Positions 17,473-26,296 of a DNA stretch of 64,000 nt are shown piece by piece. The position numbers and the translations under genes were made by a program. Source of the stretch: Massilia soli (GTDB lineage Bacteria > Pseudomonadota > Gammaproteobacteria > Burkholderiales > Burkholderiaceae_D). Location: NCBI RefSeq assembly GCF_016809835.1, contig NZ_JAFBIL020000001.1:682001-746000 (forward strand), given 5' to 3'. Positions within the stretch are counted from its first letter, which is position 1; each line of letters starts with the position of its first letter. The notes below the pieces were generated by a model, which was not told the DNA's origin, searched no databases, and saw nothing but the letters and a program-made list of their open reading frames with translations.

Positions 17473-17490
17473 ATTTCACGAACAACGAAT
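17473..17490 (+). promoter_or_regulatory. ArsR-type operator, site B
   Basis: ATTTCACGAACAACGAAT matches site A at 14 of 18 positions. It ends 43 bases before the flavoprotein ATG, where binding would block transcription or early elongation. It overlaps a second short inverted repeat, GTTCG (17466-17470) and CGAAC (17479-17483). Confidence 0.6.
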
Positions 17491-17533
17491 AGCAGATCTA
17501 ATCAGCTGAAGCAATCCATTCCAGGAGCTCACC

Positions 17534-18901
17534 ATGAAAAATGAAAACGTACAAAATTTGCCAGTCGCAGTCCTCGGTGCCGGACCAGTCGGGCTTGCCG
17601 CTGCTGCCCATCTGATAGAGCAGGGCTTGACGCCGTTGATCTTCGAGGCCGGCGCCGCCATCGGCGCCAACCTGGCGACCTATCGTCACGTTCGCCTGTT
17701 TTCGCCTTGGCAGTACAACATCGACATGGCGGCCCGCCGCCTCCTGCTGGCCTCCGGCTGGAACGAGCCCGCAGGCGACGATCTGCCTACCGCAGGCGAA
17801 TTGCTCGACCAATATCTTGCCCCGCTCGCTGCGATCCCTACCCTCGGCACGAATCTGCTGCTGCGCTCGCGCGTTACTGCGATCACGCGGAGCGGATTCG
17901 ACAAGGTGAAAACGAAAGGACGTGAGCGCGCACCGTTCCTGATCCGCGCGGATACACCCGACGGGCCGCGCCAATTCCTGGCCAGCGCAGTCATCGACGC
18001 TACAGGCACCTGGTCCCATCAAAATCCGCTCGGCGCTGACGGCATCCCAGCCGTTGGCGAGCAGGCCCTCGCCCACCGCATCAGCTATGGCATGCCCGAT
18101 GTGCTCGGCGCGGAGCGCGAAACCTATGCCGGGAAAAAGATCCTGGTGGTAGGCGCCGGACATTCGGCGGCAGGTGCCTTGCTCGCCCTCGCGCAGCTTG
18201 CCCAGCACCATCCAGGTACCCAGCTTGTCTGGGCCACACGTGGTGACCAGCTGGCGCGGGTGTTCGGCGGCGGAGACGCGGACGGCCTCAAGGCGCGTGG
18301 CGAGCTTGGCATGCGCTTGAAAGCCTTGCGCGACGCGGGTGGCCTTGAAATGCGGCAGAACTTCCGCATCCTGTCGCTGACCGACACGGCCGGCAAGATT
18401 GTCGTGACGGGCGAGCCGCTGGATGGACCTGCTCCGGTTATCGACGGCATCGACAGGATCATCTGCGCTGCCGGCGCTCGGCCCGATCTGGCGCTCACGC
18501 GCGAACTGCGGGTGCGCCATGATCCCTGGCTTGAGAGCACGGATGCCCTTGCACCGTTGATCGATCCAAACGAACATAGCTGCGGCAGCGTGCGCCCGCA
18601 CGGGCACCGGGAACTGGCACATCCCGAACCTGGCTACTATGCGGTCGGCGCCAAAAGCTATGGCCGGGCCCCCAACTTCCTGTTGGCGACTGGGTACGAG
18701 CAAGTGCGCTCGGTGGTCGCCGCCTTGGCAGGAGACCTGGCCGCGGCGGATGATGTCCAGCTGAACTTGCCGGAAACGGGCGTGTGCAACACCCGCCAGG
18801 CCTACGTGGCGCAGCAGGTCGCACCTGCCTCCTGTGGCGTTGCGTCGCCGTCCAATGACGGCGGCTGCCGCACGCGGACTGAAGTGCGCTGCTGCGTTTG
18901 A
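17534..18901 (+). CDS. FAD/NAD(P)-dependent flavoprotein with cysteine-rich tail (ArsO-like)
   Basis: The product is 455 aa. The FAD-binding motif is G15-A-G-P-V-G20 at the N-terminus, and a second dinucleotide motif, G207-A-G-H-S, lies mid-protein, as in Pyr_redox_3 monooxygenases. The last 40 residues hold isolated cysteines ending in RCCV, which suggests metalloid or thiol contact. The ATG at 17534 follows AGGAG. Flavoproteins of this type often sit with ArsR regulators and MFS pumps in arsenic/antimony loci. Two operators precede it, and the MFS gene overlaps its stop. The true substrate cannot be read from sequence. Confidence 0.75.
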   Translation: MKNENVQNLPVAVLGAGPVGLAAAAHLIEQGLTPLIFEAGAAIGANLATYRHVRLFSPWQYNIDMAARRLLLASGWNEPAGDDLPTAGELLDQYLAPLAAIPTLGTNLLLRSRVTAITRSGFDKVKTKGRERAPFLIRADTPDGPRQFLASAVIDATGTWSHQNPLGADGIPAVGEQALAHRISYGMPDVLGAERETYAGKKILVVGAGHSAAGALLALAQLAQHHPGTQLVWATRGDQLARVFGGGDADGLKARGELGMRLKALRDAGGLEMRQNFRILSLTDTAGKIVVTGEPLDGPAPVIDGIDRIICAAGARPDLALTRELRVRHDPWLESTDALAPLIDPNEHSCGSVRPHGHRELAHPEPGYYAVGAKSYGRAPNFLLATGYEQVRSVVAALAGDLAAADDVQLNLPETGVCNTRQAYVAQQVAPASCGVASPSNDGGCRTRTEVRCCV

Positions 18902-20118
18902 TCTGGCTGAGCGCGCAATCGGTGTCCCGGCCGTTGAAAACCATCGGCATCCTGGCGGTGACGCAAATCGTCTCCTGGGGAACGCTTTACTACGCGTTCA
19001 CCGTCCTGGCGGCGGGCATGCAGCGTGACCTCGGTCTTGCGCCAGAGCTCGTGTTCGGCGCATTCTCCTGGGGTTTGCTGACTGCTGGCCTGGCGGCGGC
19101 ACCCGCTGGCATCCTGCTTGACCGCTACGGCGGACGCCACGTGATGGCGTCGGGTTCATTGGCCTGCGCGATCGGTCTGGCCGTGCTGAGCCAGGCGGGC
19201 GGTGCCGTGTCGCTTTACATCGCATGGACGCTGATCGGCGCCGCAATGGCCCTGACCCTGTACGAAGCCGCATTCGCAACAATCAACCGAAAGGTCGAGA
19301 CCGGTTCCAGGCAAGCGATGTCCACCTTGACGCTGTTTGGCGGCTTTGCCAGTACGCTGTTCTGGCCGCTCACCGCCAGCATGGAGTCGGCGCTGGGCTG
19401 GCGTGACACGTATCTGTGCTTCGCCTTGATGCAGGTATTACTCTGCATGCCCTTGCACCTCTGGCTCGATGCTGACCCGGTGCCGAAGGTGCGGCTTGAC
19501 CGCCGTAAAGAGGGCTCGGGGCATCGCTTGAAACAGGCATTACGCCATCCCGCGTTCTGGACCCTGGCACTGGCGTTTTCGGCGAGCACATTCGTGTTTT
19601 CAGCAATGTCGGCGCACCTGCTCCCACTGCTCGAACGCCTCGGGCTGTCGCTATCCACCGCGGTCTTGCTGGCATCGCTGATCGGGCCCATGCAGGTGGC
19701 CGGACGGGTCGGGGAAATGACGCTCGGACGTCATGCGCAAGCGCAAACGATCGGAATGCTGGCGTTCGCCATGCTGCCCGCTGCGCTGCTCGTGCTTGGC
19801 TTGTTCGGATCGAAGGCCTGGATGGCGGCCCTGTTCTGCATCCTGTATGGAATGAGCAACGGCATCATGACGATTCTGCGCGGCGCCATTCCGCAAGCCT
19901 TGTTTGGCCGCGAGGACTATGGGGCGATCGCTGGCGCCATGGCAGGTCCATCGTTAATCGCCAAGGCGGCAGGGCCGTTCGCGGCTGCATTGCTGCTTCG
20001 CCCCGAGGGTGGGACTACGCCGCTGCTCGCAGTGCTTTTGGCTGTTTCGATCGCCTCGCTTGTCTTCTACCTGCGTGCCGTGCAGATGGCGCGCGCTGTC
20101 GATCGCGAAAGCCTTTGA
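18898..20118 (+). CDS. MFS transporter in ArsR-controlled operon
   Basis: The product is about 406 aa from a TTG at 18898 that overlaps the flavoprotein stop (TTGA); a GTG a few codons later is possible. It shows the 12 hydrophobic segments of the major facilitator superfamily and a LLDRYGGRHV loop after the second or third segment, a form of MFS motif A. Coupling with the flavoprotein suggests export of its product or of a toxic (metalloid or organic) compound. The last hydrophobic stretch ends just before the terminal basic tail. No family name is assigned. Confidence 0.75.
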   Translation: MIWLSAQSVSRPLKTIGILAVTQIVSWGTLYYAFTVLAAGMQRDLGLAPELVFGAFSWGLLTAGLAAAPAGILLDRYGGRHVMASGSLACAIGLAVLSQAGGAVSLYIAWTLIGAAMALTLYEAAFATINRKVETGSRQAMSTLTLFGGFASTLFWPLTASMESALGWRDTYLCFALMQVLLCMPLHLWLDADPVPKVRLDRRKEGSGHRLKQALRHPAFWTLALAFSASTFVFSAMSAHLLPLLERLGLSLSTAVLLASLIGPMQVAGRVGEMTLGRHAQAQTIGMLAFAMLPAALLVLGLFGSKAWMAALFCILYGMSNGIMTILRGAIPQALFGREDYGAIAGAMAGPSLIAKAAGPFAAALLLRPEGGTTPLLAVLLAVSIASLVFYLRAVQMARAVDRESL

Positions 20119-20146
20119 CAAGCACCCCGCCTGACTACTAAGCTTA

Positions 20147-20164
20147 GTTCGCCAAATAACGAAT
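20147..20164 (+). promoter_or_regulatory. ArsR-type operator, site C
   Basis: GTTCGCCAAATAACGAAT lies 10 bases before the regulator start and matches site A at 15 of 18 positions. This indicates that the regulator represses its own gene as well as the flavoprotein-MFS operon. Confidence 0.65.
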
Positions 20165-20174
20165 AGCCACTGCC

Positions 20175-20492
20175 ATGTCAAAGTCTTGCAGCTCTCCCGT
20201 CACCCTCCGCACTGCGAGTCCCGACATCGATGTAGAGGATCTTGCGCGTATGTGCAAGGCGTTGTCGCACCCCGCACGCGTTCAGCTGTTCCGGCACCTG
20301 CTCGATTATGGCGAGTGCTATTTTGGGAGCCTGGCCGATGTCCTTCCCCTGGCGCCCTCCACTATCTCCAAGCATATCTCGATCTTGAAGGATGCCGGCC
20401 TGATCGAAGGATCGTCCGATGTGCAGCGGGTTTGCTATTGCGTCAACCAAGAGCGGCTTCAGCAGTTCAAGCGCGTGACCGCAGGGCTGTAG
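20175..20492 (+). CDS. ArsR/SmtB-family repressor
   Basis: The product is a 105-aa winged-helix protein. The recognition part reads LAPSTISKHISILKDAGLI (about 59-77), typical of ArsR proteins, after the conserved KALSHPARVQLF helix. Cysteines at 5, 27, 48, 87 and 89 could sense a metalloid; the classical ELCVC box of ArsR is absent, while C87-Y-C89 sits in the wing region. It is transcribed apart from the MFS gene, with operator C directly upstream. The inducer is unknown; the gene context suggests arsenic or antimony. Confidence 0.85.
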   Translation: MSKSCSSPVTLRTASPDIDVEDLARMCKALSHPARVQLFRHLLDYGECYFGSLADVLPLAPSTISKHISILKDAGLIEGSSDVQRVCYCVNQERLQQFKRVTAGL

Positions 20493-20545
20493 CACCAGCG
20501 CTCCAGCCCCGCAATCACCCACCCCTGCACAGTCGGCATGCCGGA

Positions 20546-21838
20546 TCAGGGAACCCGCACCACACGCCACACCGTATTCGCCAAGTCATCGGCGACAATC
20601 AGTGCCCCGCGCGGGTCGACAGTCACGCCAACCGGACGCCCGCGCGTCTTGCCTGCGGCATCGCGGAAACCGGTGACGAAGTCAACTGGCTCGCCCGAAG
20701 GACGCCCATTGACGAACGGCACAAAGATCACTTTGTAGCCGACCGGCTTAGCACGGTTCCAACTGCCGTGTTCGCCGATGAAAACGCCATTGGTAAAGTT
20801 TTCGCCCATCGATGGCTTGGAGAAATCCAGGCCAAGGGCAGCGACGTGCGAGCCCAGGCTGTAGTCGGGCTTGATGGCGGCCGCGACCTTGTTCGGATCC
20901 TGTGGCTTGACCCGGGTGTCCACGTTCTGTCCCCAATAGCTGTAAGGCCAGCCGTAGAATCCGCCTTCGCGCACCGAGGTCAGGTAGTCCGGCACCAGGT
21001 CCGGTCCCAGTTCGTCACGCTCGTTGACCACCGTCCACAATTGGCCGGTTTCCGGTTGAATCGCCATCGCCGTTGGATTGCGCAGGCCCGTCGCGTACGG
21101 CTTGTAGGCGCCGGTCTTGCTGTCGATTTGCCATACCATCGCACGGTCGACTTCCGCCTCCATGCCGCGCTCGGTGATATTGCTGTTCGATCCGATGCCG
21201 ACGTACAGGAAGCGCCCGTCGGGGCTAATGGTCATGGCCTTGGTCCAGTGGTGATTGATCTGGGAAGGCAGCTTCGCGATACTGGTCGGCGCGCCGCTGG
21301 CCCGGGTCTGGTTGTCCTGGTAGTCAAAACTGACCAGCTCGTCCTGGTTCGCGACATACAACTTGTTATTGGCATACGCCAGGCCGTACGGTGCATTCAG
21401 GTTTTCCGCGAAGACGGTATTTAATTCATACACACCGTCGCCATTGGCATCGCGCAGCAAAGTCAGGCGGTTGCCGCCTTTGACTTTCGTATTGCCCTGC
21501 GCCTTGATATAACCAGCGATGACGTCTTTGGGTTTGAGTTTCGCCGCGTTGCCGCCACGGCCTTCCGCCACCAGGATATCGCCATTTGGCAGCACCAGCG
21601 TTTGCCGGGGAATCTTCAGGCCTGTCGCAATCGCCGTGACGGTGAAGCCCTTTGGCACGGCCGGCTTCTGGTCGCCCCATGCCGTAGGTTCAGCGATCTC
21701 CATGCTCGGCAAGACACCGCGCTGGGGCGCTGGCAACTTGGGATCCGGCCCATAAGCCGAGGTGTCGCTGCCATTCTCGGAACATGCCGCCAGCATCAGG
21801 GTCGTGCTTATTAGCGCTAGTGTGTGCAGTGGTTTCAT
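20546..21838 (-). CDS. PQQ-type sugar dehydrogenase-like lipoprotein (sorbosone dehydrogenase family)
   Basis: The product is 430 aa from the ATG at 21838; a longer frame to 21874 would spoil the signal sequence. The N-terminus is a lipoprotein signal with the lipobox LAAC before SENGSD. The body is a beta-propeller with repeats such as HWTKAMTISPDGRFLYVGIGS, RNPTAMAIQPETGQLWTVVNERDELG and GEHGSWNRAKP, characteristic of PQQ-dependent glucose/sorbosone dehydrogenases. It would oxidise an aldose in the periplasm. It follows the DUF2231 gene with a 4-base overlap, so the membrane partner may pass on electrons. Confidence 0.85.
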   Translation of the reverse strand: MKPLHTLALISTTLMLAACSENGSDTSAYGPDPKLPAPQRGVLPSMEIAEPTAWGDQKPAVPKGFTVTAIATGLKIPRQTLVLPNGDILVAEGRGGNAAKLKPKDVIAGYIKAQGNTKVKGGNRLTLLRDANGDGVYELNTVFAENLNAPYGLAYANNKLYVANQDELVSFDYQDNQTRASGAPTSIAKLPSQINHHWTKAMTISPDGRFLYVGIGSNSNITERGMEAEVDRAMVWQIDSKTGAYKPYATGLRNPTAMAIQPETGQLWTVVNERDELGPDLVPDYLTSVREGGFYGWPYSYWGQNVDTRVKPQDPNKVAAAIKPDYSLGSHVAALGLDFSKPSMGENFTNGVFIGEHGSWNRAKPVGYKVIFVPFVNGRPSGEPVDFVTGFRDAAGKTRGRPVGVTVDPRGALIVADDLANTVWRVVRVP

Positions 21839-22266
21839 TGTCCGCCTCCCGTACGCAGTTTCAGTCCAACCCATACTGCCGCGCAGGCCAGCACTGCAAC
21901 GATGATCGACAGCACCAAACCGGCCGGCATTGCCGCCCAGGCGTCCTTTGCATGCTGGAAGGCGTTGAACAGCCCAAGCACCCAGGTTGCCAGCAGCAAA
22001 AGGACGTACACCAGCGGCTGACCTTTTTTATGATTGGCCCGGATGAGGTTTACCAAGGCAAATAGCAGCGCGAGTCCGCAAAACAGCAAGCCGCCGGCAA
22101 TCAGCCACGATGCGAAATTGGCCCACTGGATTTGATAGCTCTTGAAGTAGGCGATGTCACTCAGCAGTGCGCCGAGGAATAATGGGACTGTCCCCGCGAG
22201 TAAGGTCGTATGTAGCAGGCCAGGAGGAGATTGATAGGCCGGGATGGCCGTGGCGTGGGGCGACAT
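21835..22266 (-). CDS. DUF2231-type four-helix membrane protein
   Basis: The product is 143 aa with four hydrophobic segments (about 20-40, 52-75, 87-103 and 115-135). Proteins of the DUF2231 group often sit beside sorbosone-dehydrogenase-like lipoproteins, as here (ATGA overlap). The first segment contains a histidine (GLLHTTLLAG), which might ligate heme. A role as membrane electron acceptor of the dehydrogenase is inferred from pairing. Confidence 0.7.
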   Translation of the reverse strand: MSPHATAIPAYQSPPGLLHTTLLAGTVPLFLGALLSDIAYFKSYQIQWANFASWLIAGGLLFCGLALLFALVNLIRANHKKGQPLVYVLLLLATWVLGLFNAFQHAKDAWAAMPAGLVLSIIVAVLACAAVWVGLKLRTGGGQ

Positions 22267-22601
22267 GGGATTGTCCTTTTGAGGATTTTAATTATCTAAA
22301 TCATATCGACTATAGGCAGCCCCTGTCGCATGGTTGACGCCGGCGCATCAAAAACGCCATGTCATTGTTGAGTGCGGAATCCAATAAGCCCTTACTGTGC
22401 AAGGCTTGGCGGCGCAGCGATAACCGATGCTAAAGCCGGGCAGCGGACTTGAATTACGCGGCCGCGGCATCCTCAAGATGGGCGCCTGCCGGCGCGGGCA
22501 CGACGTTGTTGTGGCAAGCGCGCTTCGCACACTCCACGGTGACACACGCAAAAAAAAAGCTGCGTGCTTTCGCCCGCAGCTGTTTCTGGCATGTTCTTCG
22601 C
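22267..22601. other. Intergenic stretch with a minus-strand terminator
   Basis: No gene was seen. The left part must hold the promoter of the minus-strand DUF2231 operon, and the right part ends in the terminator of the KfrA-like gene. Confidence 0.5.
22550..22581 (-). terminator. Intrinsic terminator of the KfrA-like gene
   Basis: Read on the minus strand, AGCTGCG (22581-22575) pairs with CGCAGCT (22564-22558), with a GC-gaaa-GC inner part, and is followed by nine T residues. It lies about 20 bases after the KfrA-like stop. Confidence 0.85.
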
Positions 22602-23336
22602 TTAAGCGGGTTTGGCGCGCCGAACCTGTTCGCGCAAGGCAGTGCGCTCGGCCTTCGCTGCATCGAACTGCGAACGCAGCGTGGTGATTTCCGCTGCGAA
22701 GTTATCGCGCGCAGTGACGGCGCCGACCAGTTCCATCTCGGCAGCCAGCCGCGCATCGGACTCCGCCGCCAGAGCGGCGACGTTGCGCTCGACTTGTTCG
22801 CGCAAGATCGCCAGTTGCGCATCCTTGCCGTCGATCGCCAGCTGGTCTTTTGCCTTTCCTACAAGCGCATCGGTAGCAAGCCTGCGCGCATCGCGCAGTT
22901 CAATGGTCAGCCGCTCAATTTCGTCGCTGCGTTCGCTTGCCATCGCCATCGACTGGTCGCGTTCCGACGTCAGCGTGTCCACCTCGGCGGCCAGTTCTTC
23001 GCGTTCGGCTTCCAGCGCCTCGCCGGACTTGCGCAGCACTTCAATATCGCTGTCGGCCGCTGCCAGCGCGTCGCGCGTCGCGGCGCCTGCGTCCTCGGCG
23101 AATTGCTGTGCCCACTGGCCCAGCGCCGCGGCCAGCGCCTCGGGTATGTCGGCCTTGATCGGCGCGGCCGGCTTGGCCTGGCTCTCGCGCCAGCTTGCCA
23201 GGTGCTTGTGGATTGCGTGCGGTGAACCCGAGCCCAGACGCTCGCGAACCGTGTCGATGGTGACCTGCTCGCCGTCGTCCTGTAAGCCGATGGCCGCCGC
23301 CGATACCTCGTCGAATGTGACTTCCTGGCGTGCCAT
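22602..23336 (-). CDS. KfrA-like DNA-binding coiled-coil protein
   Basis: The product is 244 aa from the ATG at 23336, which has GGAGAAGG upstream. The N-terminal 70 residues (MARQEVTFDEVSAAA through GSGSPHAIHKHL) match the KfrA N-terminal DNA-binding domain. The rest, from about residue 80 to 240, is an alanine/glutamate/arginine-rich heptad pattern that predicts a long coiled coil. KfrA proteins are plasmid or chromosome-organising regulators that often repress themselves. Chromosomal copies are frequent in Burkholderiales. Confidence 0.8.
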   Translation of the reverse strand: MARQEVTFDEVSAAAIGLQDDGEQVTIDTVRERLGSGSPHAIHKHLASWRESQAKPAAPIKADIPEALAAALGQWAQQFAEDAGAATRDALAAADSDIEVLRKSGEALEAEREELAAEVDTLTSERDQSMAMASERSDEIERLTIELRDARRLATDALVGKAKDQLAIDGKDAQLAILREQVERNVAALAAESDARLAAEMELVGAVTARDNFAAEITTLRSQFDAAKAERTALREQVRRAKPA

Positions 23337-23504
23337 TTGCCTTCTCCATTCCATAAATTAATTGCGGTATCGAATCATACGCTACGCAACGGCAACATTG
23401 GCGCGAGCGGACAGGCACTGTCGCGCCACGCATACAAAGCCGGTTTCGGGAATGCGCAAGGCAGGTGAAGGCGCGGCCCGAAGCGCGGCCAGGCAAGTGA
23501 AACG

Positions 23505-23981
23505 TCAGGCAGAATTGCTTTTCGCCTTGAAATGCAGCTGCACCGCCGACGTGCCGCCCTCCGCGACCCGCTTGCGTTCCTCCTTGACCGCCATCTGCTC
23601 GAGCGTGACTGCATCGAGCACGTCCAGGAATGCCGCCGTCGCCTTCGCCAGCTCGCCTTTCAGCGAACATGCCGCCGAATAGATGCAGCCGCTTGACGCC
23701 TGGTCGAAACATGAGGCCATGTAAAAGTCGGTTTCTGTATTGCGAACCACTTCGCCGATGATAATTTCGCACGGCTCGCGCCCCAGCCGCAGGCCGCCGT
23801 TGCGGCCCCGCACAGTGACAATGTACCCAAGCAGCCCAAGATGGTGGACCACCTTGGTCAGGTGGTTCTTGGCGATTCCATGGGCATCGGCAATATGCCG
23901 GACGGTGACAAGCTGCTCGCGGTTCAAGGCAAGAAAGATCAGCGTGCGCAGCGAGTAATCGGTGTAAGCGGTCAGCCTCAT
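23505..23981 (-). CDS. nsrR: Rrf2-family iron-sulfur regulator, NsrR type
   Basis: The product is 158 aa from the ATG at 23981; the longer frame upstream is not protein-like. The start MRLTAYTDYSLRTLIFLA and the winged-helix segment are typical of NsrR. Three cysteines, C91, C99 and C105 (SCFDQASSGCIYSAAC), correspond to the [Fe-S] ligands C91, C96 and C102 of E. coli NsrR, with slightly wider spacing. NsrR represses nitric-oxide detoxification genes and lets go when NO damages the cluster. No NO-related target gene lies next to it, so it acts elsewhere. Confidence 0.85.
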   Translation of the reverse strand: MRLTAYTDYSLRTLIFLALNREQLVTVRHIADAHGIAKNHLTKVVHHLGLLGYIVTVRGRNGGLRLGREPCEIIIGEVVRNTETDFYMASCFDQASSGCIYSAACSLKGELAKATAAFLDVLDAVTLEQMAVKEERKRVAEGGTSAVQLHFKAKSNSA

Positions 23982-24171
23982 GTTCCATGGTCCTGTTGGT
24001 GGCGCAGCTGGAACCATTTTACCCTCGCAGGGCCGAACCAGTGGGGCGCCGGGGTTTTTCTGGCAATGCTTTCTTGCCGGCGAACCGCGCGCCTGCGAAT
24101 GCGCGCCGTCAACATGACGCGCATGGGAAAGACTACGCTTGAGCGTCGACATCGCCAATGGTTCCAAGCAC

Positions 24172-24768
24172 ATGCGCCTGGTTTCGCTCACCCTCGTCTT
24201 CTTGCTGCTCAGTTCGCCTGCCCATGCGGCGATGGGGGACCAGCTGGTCACTGCCGCCAGGAAGCAAATCGGCGTCACGCTGCTCTACGATGGGCGCTAC
24301 CAGCGCTTGGCCTATCCGGGCGGGGACGTGCCGATCAATGTGGGCGTGTGCACCGATGTCGTGATTCGCGCCTACCGCCATCTCGGCATCGATCTTCAGC
24401 AGAAGGTGCACCAGGACATGCGCAAGGCATGGCAGTCCTATCCGCATCCACCGGCGTGGGGCTTGAAGAGGCCCGATACCAACATCGACCACCGCCGGGT
24501 GCTGAACCTGGCGGCATTTTTCAAGCGCCATGGCCGCGCGCTGGTGCCCACGCAAGCCAAGCACGATTACCGTCCTGGCGATGTCGTCGCCTGGCTGCTA
24601 CCGGGCGCCCTTCCGCATATTGGCATCGTGTCCGACCGCCGCTCCAACGCCGGAACCCCACTCATCATTCACAACATCGGCGCGGGAACCGAGGAGAGCG
24701 ATATCCTGTTTGCCTACAAGCTGACAGGCCATTACCGTTACCCGGGCGAACCCGGTGCGCATCAGTGA
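24172..24768 (+). CDS. DUF1287 secreted protein (YijF type)
   Basis: The product is 198 aa from the ATG at 24172; a TTG at 24139 is possible. A signal peptide (RLVSLTLVFLLLSSPAHA) precedes the domain. The conserved segments of DUF1287 are all present: GVTLLYDGRYQRLAYPGGD, NVGVCTDVVIRAYR with a cysteine, NIDHRRVLNL and HIGIVSDRR. The C...H...N/D arrangement resembles NlpC/P60-like peptidase folds, so cell-wall hydrolysis is plausible but unproven for the family. Confidence 0.8.
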   Translation: MRLVSLTLVFLLLSSPAHAAMGDQLVTAARKQIGVTLLYDGRYQRLAYPGGDVPINVGVCTDVVIRAYRHLGIDLQQKVHQDMRKAWQSYPHPPAWGLKRPDTNIDHRRVLNLAAFFKRHGRALVPTQAKHDYRPGDVVAWLLPGALPHIGIVSDRRSNAGTPLIIHNIGAGTEESDILFAYKLTGHYRYPGEPGAHQ

Positions 24769-24835
24769 CAAAATATCCACCTTGCATTCCCTGGCTGGGA
24801 TATAGTTAAAAATCAACTTTCACCCTCGGCCAGTC

Positions 24836-25885
24836 ATGCGCGCTTTTGTCAGTCTCTGTCTCGTTCCATTGCTTCTGCAGCCGATCGCGGCAAGCGCCGC
24901 ACCCCCCGTGGCCGCGACCCATGAGTGCGTCCGAAACGGCGGCAACATCGCCGAGGAACGCTTTGTCCGGATCGGCGGCATTGAGCAATGGATGACGATC
25001 CGGGGCGCCAGCTGCGCCAATCCGGTGGTGCTGATCGTCCACGGCGGCCCTGGCAATCCCATGACCCCGTATGCGGAGCGGCTCTATGGCGCCTGGGAAA
25101 AGGATTTCACGCTGGTGCAGTGGGACCAGCGCGGCGCCGGGCGCACCTTCGGCCGCAACAAGGGCAGTGCGGACGCGATCCTGTCGGTTGAGCGGATGGC
25201 CAAGGACGGTATCGAAGTGGCCGAATATGTGCGCGGCCGCCTGGGCAAGCAGAAACTGATCCTCAAGGGCGGATCGTGGGGTTCGGTACTGGGCGTGCAT
25301 ATGGCCAAGATGCGGCCGGACCTGTTTGCGGCCTATGTCGGCACCAGCCAGCTGGTCAGCCATCCCGCGAACATCGCCGCCAGCTATGACAGGGTGCTCG
25401 AACGCGCACGCGCGGCGGGCGATAGCAAGACCGTCGCATCGATTGAAGCCCTCGGACCGCCGCCATGGAAGAACCCGCGCAACTTCGGCGTTCTGCGCCG
25501 CGCCACCCGTGTCTACGAAGGCAAGGCAACCGATCCGGCGCCGAAGGCCTGGTGGACAAAAGCCCCGGGATACGCCACTGCCGAAGCCGAGGCCGAGTAC
25601 GAGGCCGGCGAGGATTACGCCTTCCTGCAGTTCGTTGGCATGGACAACAACGGCATGCTCAGCACAATCGACCTGCCAAAGCTCGGCACGCGCTTCGACA
25701 TCCCCGTCTACCTGATCCAGGGCACCGAGGACCTTGTGACGACGAAAGAAGTGACGAAAGTGTATTTCGATAGCATCACGGCGCCGCATAAAGACCTGAT
25801 CCTGCTCGAACGGGTCGGCCATGATCCGAACGCGGCGATGCTGGACGCGCAGTACAAGGTGCTTCAAAGCCTGCGCGCGCGCTGA
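24836..25885 (+). CDS. Secreted alpha/beta hydrolase (proline iminopeptidase-like, S33)
   Basis: The product is 349 aa with a signal peptide ending at about AASAA (residue 22). The oxyanion region HGGPGNP, the nucleophile elbow G-G-S147-W-G, the acid D299 (GTED) and H329 (VGHD) complete the catalytic triad. The HGGPG plus GGSWGS pair is typical of prolyl aminopeptidases of family S33. Export to the periplasm sets it apart from cytoplasmic Pip; substrate could be small peptides or esters. It converges on the small minus-strand gene, whose stop begins at the next base. Confidence 0.8.
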   Translation: MRAFVSLCLVPLLLQPIAASAAPPVAATHECVRNGGNIAEERFVRIGGIEQWMTIRGASCANPVVLIVHGGPGNPMTPYAERLYGAWEKDFTLVQWDQRGAGRTFGRNKGSADAILSVERMAKDGIEVAEYVRGRLGKQKLILKGGSWGSVLGVHMAKMRPDLFAAYVGTSQLVSHPANIAASYDRVLERARAAGDSKTVASIEALGPPPWKNPRNFGVLRRATRVYEGKATDPAPKAWWTKAPGYATAEAEAEYEAGEDYAFLQFVGMDNNGMLSTIDLPKLGTRFDIPVYLIQGTEDLVTTKEVTKVYFDSITAPHKDLILLERVGHDPNAAMLDAQYKVLQSLRAR

Positions 25886-26107
25886 TCAGGCCATTCGCGG
25901 GCCGCCTTTGCCGCGGCGGTCGAACAGGACGCTGCGCCTGAGCCGGACGCCGCTCGAGCGAATGCCGCTGACCACGCCCCATGCGGCTGCCCAGCGCTTG
26001 GCACGCTCTTGTTCCTGCGAAGATTCGGAACTCATTGCGCGCCCAATTGCTGCGGCCATGCGCTGCATCGCGTATGCTTTTCGTTCATCTTTCGGACGGC
26101 GATTCAT
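25886..26107 (-). CDS. Small basic protein of unknown function
   Basis: The product is 73 aa, rich in arginine and lysine (RRPKDERKAYAMQRM at the start, LRRSVLFDRRGKGGPRMA at the end) with a helical alanine-rich middle. No known domain was identified. Its stop codon abuts the stop of the convergent hydrolase gene. No clear ribosome site is seen upstream, so coding status is moderate. Confidence 0.45.
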   Translation of the reverse strand: MNRRPKDERKAYAMQRMAAAIGRAMSSESSQEQERAKRWAAAWGVVSGIRSSGVRLRRSVLFDRRGKGGPRMA

Positions 26108-26296
26108 AAAAAATAACCCGCTACAGAAGCTGTTGGAATCACACTATCGTTCCCAACAGCGCCAAGACTGTGCGTTAACGAACCGTTCCGGGCGTCCAAA
26201 CGGGTTTTTCGCGCCTTACGTGCGGTCGCGCAATTTATTTGAATACGGCTGGAAATTTTTCGTCGCGTACGCGCCATCTATCGATGGCGCAGTTAC

